From Sneathiella chinensis (GTDB taxonomy: Bacteria > Pseudomonadota > Alphaproteobacteria > Sneathiellales > Sneathiellaceae), in contig NZ_VNWN01000004.1 of NCBI RefSeq assembly GCF_012720115.1, forward strand, positions 124,001 to 188,000: a stretch of 64,000 nt of DNA, given 5' to 3'. The translations under genes were made by a program, and so were the position numbers. Positions 34,335-43,591 of the stretch are shown piece by piece; within the stretch, counting starts at the first letter, position 1, and each line of letters opens with the position of its first letter. A model generated the notes under the pieces. The model was given only the letters and a program-made list of their open reading frames with translations, was not told the DNA's origin and did no database searches.

Positions 34335-35668
34335 ATATCCTCCTTTGTCAGTCGGTCGCGAATGACAGATGTTTGTTTTGGCGCCTCGTCCACAAGTGTG
34401 ATGGCCGCCAGAATACGGCGCTCGGCCGCATCGGCCTGATTTTCGGTGCGGGCAATGATGGTTGCAACCGGTTGCCGGGGACCCGTCTTGAAGCCGATCC
34501 CTTTCAGGTTGGTCAGGCCCACGCCATAGTCAATGCTGTCGCTGGCCTTGTGGCGTCCTCCGCCAAGGTCCATGACGGCAACGCCCATCTCGCGGGTGTC
34601 GATCTTGCCGATATATCCCCGGCGAGGGGCAAACACATCCCGCCGGATCGGGGCCAGTGGCAGATGGGCGTCCGGATTGGTCATCAGGTCGCGGGGCCCG
34701 CCCAGTGCGGCCACCATCTGGGCAAATTTCTCGGCGGCGGTTCCGCTGGCAAGGGCCCCCTTGATGGCAAGGGGCGCTGTCGTCCGGTCCATGATCCCCG
34801 ACAGCACCAGCATTTCCGAACACAGCCCGACCACGACTTCCAGCAGGCGAGGGTCCACATTACGGCCCATCAGGAAGTCAATGCTTTCGCGGACCTCAAT
34901 GGCGTTGCCGGCGGTATGGCCGAGAACCTCGTCCATGTCGGTCAGCAAGGCTGTGGTTGGCATCCCGGCCCCATTGGCAACCGTGACGATACTTCTGGCC
35001 AGTTCCTCGGCATCGGCATAATCCGGCTTGAACGCGCCGGAGCCGAATTTCACATCCATCACAAGGGCATCCAACCCGGCGGCCAGTTTCTTGGAAAGAA
35101 TGGACGCGGTGATCAGGGCGATGCTTTCGACCGTGGCCGTGACATCCCGGGTGGCATAAAAACGCCGGTCCGCCGGGGCAAGATCGGATGTTTGCCCGAT
35201 AATGGCGCAGCCCACATGCTTGACCACGCGGGTCAGAAGGTCCGGGTCCGGGGCGGTGTTGTATCCGGGCACGCTGTCCAGCTTGTCCAGCGTGCCGCCC
35301 GTATGCCCCAGCCCACGGCCGGAGATCATGGGAACCGCCCCGCCGCAGGCCGCCACAACAGGGGCAAGGATCAGGCTGACCTTGTCACCCACACCGCCGG
35401 TGGAGTGTTTATCGACCACCGGGCGTCCAAGATCCGCGTGGGACCAGTCCATCACATCACCTGAATGCACCATGGCGCGGGTCAGCCAGATCCGTTCGTC
35501 CATGGACATGTCCCGAAAGAAGACCGCCATGGCAAAGGCGGCAATCTGTCCTTCGGAAATGCTGTCATCCGTGATGCCGCGGACCATGAACTGTATTTCC
35601 TGTTCCGTCAGTGGCTGTCCATCCCGCTTTTTGCGGATGATCTCCTGAGGAAAATAGGTGTCTTTCAT
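34331..35668 (-). CDS. deoA: Thymidine phosphorylase
   Basis: 445 residues from ATG 35668 (a further ATG lies four codons upstream at 35680). DeoA splits thymidine or deoxyuridine with phosphate. The glycosyltransferase family 3 pattern is clear: [30 protein letters not shown] with the phosphate-binding residues, [15 protein letters not shown], and [12 protein letters not shown]. The C-terminal PYNP domain is present. It lies in the operon between the ALDH gene and deoB. Confidence 0.97.
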   Translation of the reverse strand: MKDTYFPQEIIRKKRDGQPLTEQEIQFMVRGITDDSISEGQIAAFAMAVFFRDMSMDERIWLTRAMVHSGDVMDWSHADLGRPVVDKHSTGGVGDKVSLILAPVVAACGGAVPMISGRGLGHTGGTLDKLDSVPGYNTAPDPDLLTRVVKHVGCAIIGQTSDLAPADRRFYATRDVTATVESIALITASILSKKLAAGLDALVMDVKFGSGAFKPDYADAEELARSIVTVANGAGMPTTALLTDMDEVLGHTAGNAIEVRESIDFLMGRNVDPRLLEVVVGLCSEMLVLSGIMDRTTAPLAIKGALASGTAAEKFAQMVAALGGPRDLMTNPDAHLPLAPIRRDVFAPRRGYIGKIDTREMGVAVMDLGGGRHKASDSIDYGVGLTNLKGIGFKTGPRQPVATIIARTENQADAAERRILAAITLVDEAPKQTSVIRDRLTKEDI

Positions 35669-35676
35669 GGCAGAAT

Positions 35677-38064
35677 TCACTCCCCGTAGGGTATCCAGAT
35701 ATTCTTGACCTGTGTGGCGTGGCGAAGATAGTCCCGTCCTTCGCCCTGTTCCGGGTCAAACCAGTTTCTTTGCCTGCCGTGACAGGTCCAGATACGTTTC
35801 ATGTTGCCGGTGGAAGCGGCTTCCGCAGTGGCCGCGCCCTCCTTTTCTGGGCCGAAATACCAGACGGATTTGACATCATCATGACTGGCCAGCGTTTTCG
35901 ACAGGTCATCCCGTTTACCGGTGATAATGTTGAAAACCCCGGCGGGGACGTCGGATGTTTCCAGAACCTGATAGAAATCGGTTGCCGTCAACGGGTGCCG
36001 TTCCGAAGGCACAAGAACAATGCGGTTCCCCATGGCAATCGCGGGGGCGGCCAGCGATATCATGGACAGCAGCGGGTTTTCATCGGGGCAGATAATCCCG
36101 ATGGTCCCGATGGCTTCCTTCATGGCAAGCGTGACGCCCCGAAGCGGCGGGGTATGGATGCTGCCTTCATATTTATCCGCCCAAGCGCCGTAGCTGAACA
36201 GCCGGGACAGGGTGGCGTCAACCTCTTGCCGGGCCTGTTCAGGGGAGACCCCGGTTGTTTCTGTCAGACGGCGGGCGAATTCATCCCGCCGTGTTTCCAG
36301 ATTTTCTGCCAGATAATACAGCACCTGTGCCCGGTTATGGGCCGATGTGCCGGTCCAGCCGGTGGCCTTGCGGGCGGCCTCGACCGCATTGCGGATATCC
36401 TTGCGGCTGCCCCAGCCCACCTCGGCGATCTTGTCGCCGCTGGCGGACAGGACGGGCAGGCTGTACCCATTGTCCGGGCGGGCCTGTTTTCCGCCCACAT
36501 AAAGCTTGGCGGTGCGGTCCAGCGAGGCCAGCGGGGACGCGGTGGTCGCCCCGCTCTGTTCGGCGGTAGCGGTGGTCTGATAGGCGGGCAGGGTGTTTTC
36601 GAAGCGGGGCTTCAAAACCTCCATCATGCCTTCAAGGCCACCCTCGCGGCTAAAGCCGGATTCCCGGTTTCCGCCAAATCCGCAGGCCGCATCAAACTGG
36701 TTGGTGGAGTTGATCCAGACAACACCGCAGTCCAGCTTCGGCGCCACATCAAGGGCAAGGTTGATATTCTCGCTCCAGATCGAGGCGGCAAGACCATACC
36801 GGGTATTGTTGGCGATCTTGATGGCCTCGTCCGGGGTGCGGAATGTCATGACCACGACCACGGGACCAAAGATTTCTTCCTGTGCGATGGTGGCGGCGGG
36901 GGCCACATTGGTGAACAGGGTCGGGGGATAAAAACATCCTTCCTTGGGCACTGCCCAGCCGGGTTGCCACAATTCGGCCCCTTCGGCCTGACCTTTTTCA
37001 ACAAGGGTCTGGATGGTTTGCAATTGGACGGGCGCGACGATCGCCCCCATATCAATACACTTGTCCAGCGGATCCCCAAGGCGCAGGGTTTCCATACGGG
37101 CCTTCAGCTTGGCGATTATTCGGTCGCTAATCCCTTCCTGCACCAGCAGGCGGGACCCGGCGCAGCAGACCTGCCCCTGATTGAACCAGATGGCGTCAAC
37201 AACCCCTTCAACGGCACTGTCCATATCCGCATCGTCAAACACGATGAACGGCGATTTTCCGCCAAGCTCCAGCGTCAGGTGCTTGCCGGAGCCAGCGGTT
37301 GCCGCGCGAATTCGGCGTCCCACCTCGGTCGAGCCTGTAAAGGCGATCTTGTCCACATCCTTGTGGCCGACGATCAATTCACCCGTGGCGCCGTCACCGG
37401 TAACGATATTCACCACCCCGTCCGGCAGTCCGGCATCCTTGCAGATTTCCGCAAAGCAGAGGGCCGTTAGCGAGGTAAATTCGGCTGGCTTCAGAACGAC
37501 CGTGTTGCCCGCCGCGATGGCCGGGGCAATTTTCCACGCCAGCATCAACAGGGGGAAATTCCACGGGATGATCTGTCCGATGACCCCCATGGGGCTGTAT
37601 CCGGCCAGTTCGCTACCCTGCAACTGTGCCCAGCCGGCATGATGATAGAAATGCCGGGCAACCAGCGGAATATCGATATCCCGTGTTTCCCGAACGGGTT
37701 TGCCGTTATCAAGGCTTTCCAGTACGGCAAGCAGGCGGGCGTTGCGCTGGATGGCACGTGCGAGGGAATAAAGGTGGCGCGCCCGGCCATGTCCGCCAAG
37801 GGTCGCCCAGTCGCCCTGCGCCTTGCGGGCGGCGGCAACGGCGGCATCCACATCCGATGCGTCGGCTGCCGCGATTTCGGCAAGGGCTTCGCTGGTCGCG
37901 GGATTGGTGCTGGTGAACCATTGGCCGGATGCAGGCGGGGTCCAGCCGCCGTCCACAAACAGTCCGAACCGGCCCTTGTGGCTGGCAATCCAGTCAAGGG
38001 CGATTTCCCTGCTTTCAGGGGCGGGGCCATAGTCCATGCTGTCAAAAATCTCTGAAATGCTCAT
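35677..38064 (-). CDS. Double-domain aldehyde dehydrogenase (ALDH16 type)
   Basis: 795 residues with two ALDH units. The first (about 30-485) is complete: VIGQIIPWNFPL, GSTEVGR, catalytic Glu266 in LTLELGGK and Cys300 in NQGQVCCAGSR. The second (about 505-795) is shorter, has the NAD-domain-like pattern (AIGTIGIICPDENPLLS) but no catalytic Cys motif. This layout is that of ALDH16 proteins, whose second domain is structural. It lies directly downstream of deoC, which releases acetaldehyde and glyceraldehyde 3-phosphate, so acetaldehyde oxidation is its likely job (inference). 12 bp from deoA. Confidence 0.93.
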   Translation of the reverse strand: MSISEIFDSMDYGPAPESREIALDWIASHKGRFGLFVDGGWTPPASGQWFTSTNPATSEALAEIAAADASDVDAAVAAARKAQGDWATLGGHGRARHLYSLARAIQRNARLLAVLESLDNGKPVRETRDIDIPLVARHFYHHAGWAQLQGSELAGYSPMGVIGQIIPWNFPLLMLAWKIAPAIAAGNTVVLKPAEFTSLTALCFAEICKDAGLPDGVVNIVTGDGATGELIVGHKDVDKIAFTGSTEVGRRIRAATAGSGKHLTLELGGKSPFIVFDDADMDSAVEGVVDAIWFNQGQVCCAGSRLLVQEGISDRIIAKLKARMETLRLGDPLDKCIDMGAIVAPVQLQTIQTLVEKGQAEGAELWQPGWAVPKEGCFYPPTLFTNVAPAATIAQEEIFGPVVVVMTFRTPDEAIKIANNTRYGLAASIWSENINLALDVAPKLDCGVVWINSTNQFDAACGFGGNRESGFSREGGLEGMMEVLKPRFENTLPAYQTTATAEQSGATTASPLASLDRTAKLYVGGKQARPDNGYSLPVLSASGDKIAEVGWGSRKDIRNAVEAARKATGWTGTSAHNRAQVLYYLAENLETRRDEFARRLTETTGVSPEQARQEVDATLSRLFSYGAWADKYEGSIHTPPLRGVTLAMKEAIGTIGIICPDENPLLSMISLAAPAIAMGNRIVLVPSERHPLTATDFYQVLETSDVPAGVFNIITGKRDDLSKTLASHDDVKSVWYFGPEKEGAATAEAASTGNMKRIWTCHGRQRNWFDPEQGEGRDYLRHATQVKNIWIPYGE

Positions 38065-38073
38065 TGCCAGTCC

Positions 38074-39060
38074 TTACGCCATCGGGTGACGGAAATCCGC
38101 GGAGTAGCGGCCGGTTACATAATGTTCAAGTTGCCGCTCGATATCACCGAGCAGGCTGGAAGCGCCAATGCGGAACAGATCCGGTTGCAGCCAGTCCAGC
38201 CCCAGTTCTTCTTTCATCATGATCTGATAGTTCAGAACATCCTTTGCGGTACTGATCCCGCCCGCGGGCTTGTACCCGATCTTGCAACCGGTCCTGTCCT
38301 GATAGTCCCGAATGGCGCGGATCATGACCAGACTGACCGGCAGGGTTGCGTTCACGCTTTCCTTGCCGGTGGAGGTCTTGATGAAATCGGCCCCGGCCAT
38401 CATGGCGATGATGCTGGCCTTGGCCACATTCCGCAAGGTGACCAGATCACCGGTGCCCAGAATTGCCTTCATATGGGCATCGCCGCAGGCCTCCCGAAAG
38501 GCCTTCACTTCGTCATAGAGGGCTTTCCAGTTGCCGGTCAGCACATGCCCGCGGGTAATGACAATATCAATTTCCGTGGCTCCGGCGGCAACGGAGGCTT
38601 CAATCTCGCGAAGGCGCAGGTCCAGCGGGGTCAGGCCGGCTGGAAAACCGGTGGAGACAGCGGCAACGGGAATACCGCTGCCAGCAAGGGCCTCGACCGC
38701 GGTTTCCACCATGGTGTGATAGACGCAGACGGCGCCGGTGGTCAGGCCCCGCTCGCTCATGCCAAGGGCCTCCAGAATGTCGGGACGCACGGGCTGGCGG
38801 GCCTTGGCGCAAAGACGTTTTACCCGCCCCGCGGTGTCATCTCCGCTCAAGGTGGTCAGGTCGATGCAGGAAATGGCTTTTAGAAGCCACGCCGCCTGAT
38901 ACTCCTTCTTGACGGTTCTTCTGCCGCCAAGGGTGGACGCCCGGCGCTCCACGGCGCTCAGGTTCACGTGAATATCCTCGACCGCGTCAAGGCTGAACGG
39001 CATACCGGGGTTGCGGTCCTCCCCGTGCCCCGGCGTCTTGAATTTACTGACCGTTGCCAT
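38074..39060 (-). CDS. deoC: Deoxyribose-phosphate aldolase
   Basis: 328 residues, the longer proteobacterial DeoC type. It cleaves 2-deoxyribose 5-phosphate to acetaldehyde and glyceraldehyde 3-phosphate. The Schiff-base Lys is in DFIKTSTGK; the second Lys is in KIGYKPAGGI; EIDIVITRG carries the Asp. The start ATG lies inside the end of the PNP gene (17-bp overlap), and ALDH16 follows after 9 bp, so the three are certainly cotranscribed. Confidence 0.96.
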   Translation of the reverse strand: MATVSKFKTPGHGEDRNPGMPFSLDAVEDIHVNLSAVERRASTLGGRRTVKKEYQAAWLLKAISCIDLTTLSGDDTAGRVKRLCAKARQPVRPDILEALGMSERGLTTGAVCVYHTMVETAVEALAGSGIPVAAVSTGFPAGLTPLDLRLREIEASVAAGATEIDIVITRGHVLTGNWKALYDEVKAFREACGDAHMKAILGTGDLVTLRNVAKASIIAMMAGADFIKTSTGKESVNATLPVSLVMIRAIRDYQDRTGCKIGYKPAGGISTAKDVLNYQIMMKEELGLDWLQPDLFRIGASSLLGDIERQLEHYVTGRYSADFRHPMA

Positions 39061-39913
39061 CGGCCCCCTCCTTCAAATGTGCTTTCAGCAATTCGCGTTT
39101 CAGGGTTTCGAGAAAAATGATCACCAGTTTTTCCAGATCCTCTGCGGCCAGCTTGGCGCAATCAAGGGTTTGCTGGTGGCTGAGCTCCGTTTTGCTGAGA
39201 CCGGCAACCAGATTGGTGATGTTGGAGATGGCGGCGACCCGAAGGCCGCAGTGGCGGGCCACCAGAACCTCGGGCGTGGTGGACATGCCGACGGCATCCG
39301 CCCCAAGAACGCGGAAGGCCCGGATTTCCGCCGGGGTTTCAAAATTCGGCCCCAGATAATGCAGATACACCCCTTCGGACAGCGGAATGTCCAACTCCTC
39401 GGCGATGGCCTTGAAATGGGCCCGCAAGGTGGGGTCATAGGCGTCGGTCATGGGGAAAAAGCGGGGCCCGAACCGGTCGTCATTCTCGCCAACCAGTGGA
39501 TTGCGGCCCGTCAGGTTGATATGGTCGCTGATCAGCATCAGGCTGCCCGGACCGGCGCTTTCATGAAAACTGCCCGCGGCGTTGGTGACCAGCAAAATGT
39601 CAATGCCCAGCAGCTTCATGGTGCGGACCGGAACGGCAAGGTCTTCCGGGTTGCCCCCTTCATAAAGGTGAATACGCCCCTTCATGCAGACCACGGGCAT
39701 ACCCCCAAGGCGGCCCAGAATGAGCTGCCCGTCATGGCCTTCAACGGTTGATCTTGGAAAATCGGGAATATCGTCGAAACCGATGGTTACGACCGCGTCG
39801 ATTTTCTCGGCCAACCCGCCAAGGCCCGAGCCCAGTATGATGCCGACACGAGGGGTGAAACCCGGTGCGGTGTTCTTGATGAACTCCGCAGCCTTATATG
39901 GATCCAAAGCCAT
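39044..39913 (-). CDS. punA: Purine-nucleoside phosphorylase (trimeric PNP family)
   Basis: 289 residues. PNP/MTAP-superfamily features: GIILGSGLGGLAE (phosphate loop), GRIHLYEG, VTNAAGSFH, YLGPNFETPAEIRAFRVLGADAVGMST with the purine-binding Glu, and SNITNLVAG with Asn. It splits inosine, guanosine and deoxy forms with phosphate; xanthosine use is possible. It overlaps the permease gene upstream by 1 bp and deoC downstream by 17 bp. A charged C-terminal tail is present (KAHLKEGADGNGQ). Confidence 0.95.
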   Translation of the reverse strand: MALDPYKAAEFIKNTAPGFTPRVGIILGSGLGGLAEKIDAVVTIGFDDIPDFPRSTVEGHDGQLILGRLGGMPVVCMKGRIHLYEGGNPEDLAVPVRTMKLLGIDILLVTNAAGSFHESAGPGSLMLISDHINLTGRNPLVGENDDRFGPRFFPMTDAYDPTLRAHFKAIAEELDIPLSEGVYLHYLGPNFETPAEIRAFRVLGADAVGMSTTPEVLVARHCGLRVAAISNITNLVAGLSKTELSHQQTLDCAKLAAEDLEKLVIIFLETLKRELLKAHLKEGADGNGQ

Positions 39914-40884
39914 TATCTTTCCTTGATGTAAGGCACGCCAATCGATTTTGGCGGATTTGCCTTGCCGACGAAACCGGCAAGCAGGAGAACGGTAAGAATA
40001 TAGGGGAGTGCCTGAATGAATTGTACCGGAATTACACCAACAATGGGCAATTCAACCCCTTGCAGGCGCGCCTGAACGGCATCGGTGAAGGCAAAGAGCA
40101 GGCAGGCAAACAGGGTCGGAACAGGCTTCCATTTTCCGAAGATCAAGGCGGCAAGGGCAAGATATCCCTTACCCGCCGTCATTTCCCGAATGAATCCGGC
40201 CCCATGCGCCGTGGAAAGATAGGATCCGGCAAAGCCACACAGAATGCCAGTTACCGCAAGGGCCTTGTAGCGCATGAGTTCAACCGAGATACCGGCGGTA
40301 TCGACCGCATGGGGGTTTTCCCCGACAGCCCGAACCCGCAACCCGAAACGGGTCTTATACAGGATATAGGCGACCAGCGGCACAGAGGCCGCCGCACAAT
40401 AAACCAGAATATTATGGCCCGAGATCAGTTCGGCATAGGTATAGCCGATGACGGGAATTTCCCGCACCGCATCGGCAAAGGGCAGGGTGATGGGCTGGAA
40501 ACGGGCGTCTCCGCTCAAGGAAGGGGTTTGGCCGCCCTGATGAAACCACGCGATCGCCAGTGTGGGCGTCAGGCCGGAAACCATGATGTTGATGGCCATG
40601 CCGGACACCACCTGATTACCCTTGTGAGTGACACAGGCATAGGCATGGAGGGAGGAGAGCGCAAGGGAGGTAACAACCCCGGCACACAGGCCAAGCCATG
40701 CGGACCCCGCCGCCGAGGAGGCCGCCGCAGCGGCAAAGGCCGCCCCCAGCATTTTCCCTTCCAGCCCGATGTCGACCACGCCGGACCGCTCCGAAAACAT
40801 GCCCGCCATGGCCGCAAGGACAAGGGGCGTTGCCACACGGAAAGTGGCATCCAGCAGAAGGATAATGATCTGGAAAAGTTCCAT
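39913..40884 (-). CDS. Nucleoside ABC transporter permease (second subunit)
   Basis: 323 residues, BPD_transp_2 family, about nine membrane helices, including RVATPLVLAAMAGMFSERSGVVDIGLEGKML (split, residues 15-45), the hallmark of BmpD/NupQ/YufQ-type permeases. It forms the channel with the preceding permease for nucleoside uptake with the BMP-type binding protein. 3 bp from the first permease; overlaps PNP by 1 bp. Confidence 0.93.
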   Translation of the reverse strand: MELFQIIILLLDATFRVATPLVLAAMAGMFSERSGVVDIGLEGKMLGAAFAAAAASSAAGSAWLGLCAGVVTSLALSSLHAYACVTHKGNQVVSGMAINIMVSGLTPTLAIAWFHQGGQTPSLSGDARFQPITLPFADAVREIPVIGYTYAELISGHNILVYCAAASVPLVAYILYKTRFGLRVRAVGENPHAVDTAGISVELMRYKALAVTGILCGFAGSYLSTAHGAGFIREMTAGKGYLALAALIFGKWKPVPTLFACLLFAFTDAVQARLQGVELPIVGVIPVQFIQALPYILTVLLLAGFVGKANPPKSIGVPYIKER

Positions 40885-40887
40885 CTT

Positions 40888-42006
40888 TTATGCCTCCGCT
40901 GTTGCTGTGGCCTTGCGGCGCTTGAACAGGCTTTCAATGCGGGGACGGAACATATGCTCCAATGCCCCTGAAAACAGGATGATCAATCCCTGGATCACAA
41001 TCACCATTTCCCGGTTGATGGTCTTCATTTCAAAGGCCAGTTCCGATCCCCCCTGATAGAGGGCGCCAAACAGCAGGGCCGCCAGAAAGATGCCAACCGG
41101 ATGGTTGCGCCCCATCAGCGCCACGGCGATACCGACAAAGCCAAAGCCGCCACTGAAATCCAGAATGAGCCGATGATGGACGCCCAGGACCTCGTTGACA
41201 CCGACAAATCCGGCCAGCGCCCCTGAAATGACCATGGCAAGAATGATGTTCCGGGCCGGGGAAATTCCGGCATAGCGGGCGGCGGTTTCATTTTGCCCGG
41301 TCACACGGATTTCATAGCCCCAGCGGGTATGCCACATGAAATAATAGAAGGCCCCGCTCAGGATCAACGCGAAGAAGAAGGACAGGTTCAGCGGCGTGTT
41401 GGGGAAGGGCAGGAAATCATGGAGGTAGGGAAGCCATGTAAATTCGGCAAATTCACGGCTTTCCGGTGACTGTCCGCCCGGCGCGATCAGGATTTCCACC
41501 AGAAGGTAGGTCATGATCGAGGCGGCGATGAAATTGAACATGATGGTCGTGATGACGATATGACTGCCCCGCCGCGCCTGCAGATAGGCCGGGACATAGG
41601 CCCAGAAACCGCCGAACAGGGCCGCCGCGAAAATGGCCAGCGGGATCACCATCCATCCCGGCATGAAATCCAGGTAGAGCGCGGCCAAGCCGACCCCGAG
41701 CCCGCCAATCAGGGCCTGTCCCTCAGCGCCGATATTGAACAGGCCGCAATGGAAGGCAATGGCCACCGCAAGGCCGGTAAACACAAAGTTGGTGGTGTAA
41801 TAAAGGGTATAGCCAATGGCATCGGGATAGCCGAAGGCGCCATAGATCAGCACCTCCAGAGCCTGCAGCGGGTCATCCCCCACAATCAGGATCACGGCGC
41901 CGGACAGGATAAAGGCTGCCAGCAGGTTGACCAGCGGGATCAGGATCAGATTGACCCAGGCCGGAACTTTTGCAGGAGCCCCGAATTTTGCTGTTGCGTC
42001 CGACAT
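40888..42006 (-). CDS. Nucleoside ABC transporter permease (first subunit)
   Basis: 372 residues, BPD_transp_2 family (NupP/YufP type), with about ten membrane helices. A cytoplasmic N-terminus precedes LILIPLVNLLAAFILSGAVILIVG; AFHCGLFNIGAEGQALIGGLGVG is the family signature. The C-terminus is basic (RIESLFKRRKATA). It overlaps the ATPase gene stop by 1 bp. Partner of the second permease and the twin ATPase in the inner membrane. Confidence 0.93.
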   Translation of the reverse strand: MSDATAKFGAPAKVPAWVNLILIPLVNLLAAFILSGAVILIVGDDPLQALEVLIYGAFGYPDAIGYTLYYTTNFVFTGLAVAIAFHCGLFNIGAEGQALIGGLGVGLAALYLDFMPGWMVIPLAIFAAALFGGFWAYVPAYLQARRGSHIVITTIMFNFIAASIMTYLLVEILIAPGGQSPESREFAEFTWLPYLHDFLPFPNTPLNLSFFFALILSGAFYYFMWHTRWGYEIRVTGQNETAARYAGISPARNIILAMVISGALAGFVGVNEVLGVHHRLILDFSGGFGFVGIAVALMGRNHPVGIFLAALLFGALYQGGSELAFEMKTINREMVIVIQGLIILFSGALEHMFRPRIESLFKRRKATATAEA

Positions 42007-43574
42007 TATGCTACCGTTTCGTCCTGTTGTGCATGGGGGGAGCCGTTCTTTTCGCGGATGCCGGCCATCATCAGGCCAAGCCGGGTTTCATCGGCATCCC
42101 GCGCATCCAGTTCGCCAACGATTTCACCATCAAACATGACGGCGATCCTGTCGGACAGGGACATGACCTCGTCGATCTCAACAGACACGACCAGAATGGC
42201 CGCCCCGGCATCCCGCATCCGGATCAGCTGGTTATGAATGAATTCGATGGCGCCGATATCCACACCGCGGGTCGGCTGACCGACCAGCAGGACATCCGGT
42301 TTCTGTTCCATCTCCCGCGCCAGAACCAGTTTCTGCTGGTTGCCGCCGGAAAAACCGGACGCCTGCAAATGGGGATTGGGGGGGCGGACATCAAACTTTC
42401 GGATATATTCCTCGCAGGTGGAGATCATGGCCGCATGATCAAGGGTTGTCCCCTTGTTGTAAGCCGGCAGGTCATGATAGCCGAGGATGGTATTTTCATT
42501 GGCGGAAAAAGACAGCACCAGACCGGAGCGGTGCCTGTCTTCGGGCACATGCCCAAGTCCGATTTTCCGCAAGTCACGGGCATTGAATTTTTTGCTGTGG
42601 GTGATGTCCTCATCCTTGAAGATCACCTGTCCCGAGGTTGGCTTCCGGGTTCCGCCCAGAACTTCCAGAAGCTCGGACTGACCGTTGCCGGATACCCCGG
42701 CAATGCCAAGAATTTCACCGGCCCGGATATCAAGGGTGACATCCTTCAGGCGCTGCACGCCGTCGGCATCCACATAATTCAGGTTGCGGGTCTGCAGGAT
42801 GGCCTTGCCGGGATGGGCATCGGTCTTTTCGACCTGTAACAGGACGCTGCGCCCGACCATCAGTTCGGCCAGATGTTCGCGGTTTGTGTCTTTTGTGGCC
42901 ACATGGGCGACCATCTCGCCGCGCCGCATGACCGAGACATTGTCCGTGATTGCCATGATTTCCCGCAATTTGTGGGTAATCAGGATCACGGTCTTTCCCT
43001 GTTCGCGAAGGGTGCTGAGAATACGGAACAGATGGTCGGCCTCTTGCGGGGTCAGGACCCCTGTGGGCTCGTCCAGAATCAGGATTTCCGCGCCCCGGTA
43101 CAGGGCTTTCAGGATTTCAACCCGTTGTCGCAGGCCCACCGGAAGGTCGCCGACAATGGCGTCCACATCGATTTCCAGGCTGTATTCCTGTTCCAGGCGC
43201 TGCAACTCCTTGCGGGCCTTGGCAAGGCCCTGATCAAGGCGGGCACCGCCCTCCACACCCAGAATGATATTTTCAAGAACCGTAAACGTATCGACCAGCA
43301 TGAAATGCTGGTGGACCATGCCAATACCTGCCTTGATGGAGGCTTGGGGATTGTCGATCCGGCATTCCTGTCCGTTTACAAAAATCTGGCCTTCATCGGC
43401 CTGATAGAAGCCATACACGATACTCATCAGTGTTGACTTGCCGGCACCGTTCTCGCCGATGATGCCATGGATGGTGCCGCGGTCCACGGACAGGGAGATA
43501 TCCCTGTTTGCGTGGACCGGACCAAACCATTTGTTGACGCGGCGCAGCTCAAGCGCCGTGTTATGTGAAGTCAT
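42006..43574 (-). CDS. Nucleoside ABC transporter ATP-binding protein (two ABC domains)
   Basis: 522 residues with two fused nucleotide-binding domains (NupO/YufO, RbsA-like). Domain 1: Walker A GENGAGKST near residue 38, signature PVGLRQRVE, Walker B LILDEPTGVLTP. Domain 2: GVSGNGQSE in place of a full Walker A, signature FSGGNQQKL, and a Walker B of LLVGQPTRGVDIG with Gln instead of Glu. This asymmetry is usual for the family: only the first site hydrolyses well. It energises nucleoside import with the two permeases. Confidence 0.95.
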   Translation of the reverse strand: MTSHNTALELRRVNKWFGPVHANRDISLSVDRGTIHGIIGENGAGKSTLMSIVYGFYQADEGQIFVNGQECRIDNPQASIKAGIGMVHQHFMLVDTFTVLENIILGVEGGARLDQGLAKARKELQRLEQEYSLEIDVDAIVGDLPVGLRQRVEILKALYRGAEILILDEPTGVLTPQEADHLFRILSTLREQGKTVILITHKLREIMAITDNVSVMRRGEMVAHVATKDTNREHLAELMVGRSVLLQVEKTDAHPGKAILQTRNLNYVDADGVQRLKDVTLDIRAGEILGIAGVSGNGQSELLEVLGGTRKPTSGQVIFKDEDITHSKKFNARDLRKIGLGHVPEDRHRSGLVLSFSANENTILGYHDLPAYNKGTTLDHAAMISTCEEYIRKFDVRPPNPHLQASGFSGGNQQKLVLAREMEQKPDVLLVGQPTRGVDIGAIEFIHNQLIRMRDAGAAILVVSVEIDEVMSLSDRIAVMFDGEIVGELDARDADETRLGLMMAGIREKNGSPHAQQDETVA

Positions 43575-43591
43575 GACAGAAAGAGCGCTCT

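Noticed and set aside
35719-37470. A 583-codon plus-strand frame over the ALDH gene
   Set aside because: It is antisense to a well-conserved double ALDH; the composition is Gly/Arg/Gln-rich with no recognisable domain.
39044-39913. The phosphorylase in the nucleoside operon as a second MTA phosphorylase
   Set aside because: Its motifs (YLGPNFETPAEIRAF, SNITNLVAG) fit PNP; the MTAP-type pattern is in the gene at 52088-52978.
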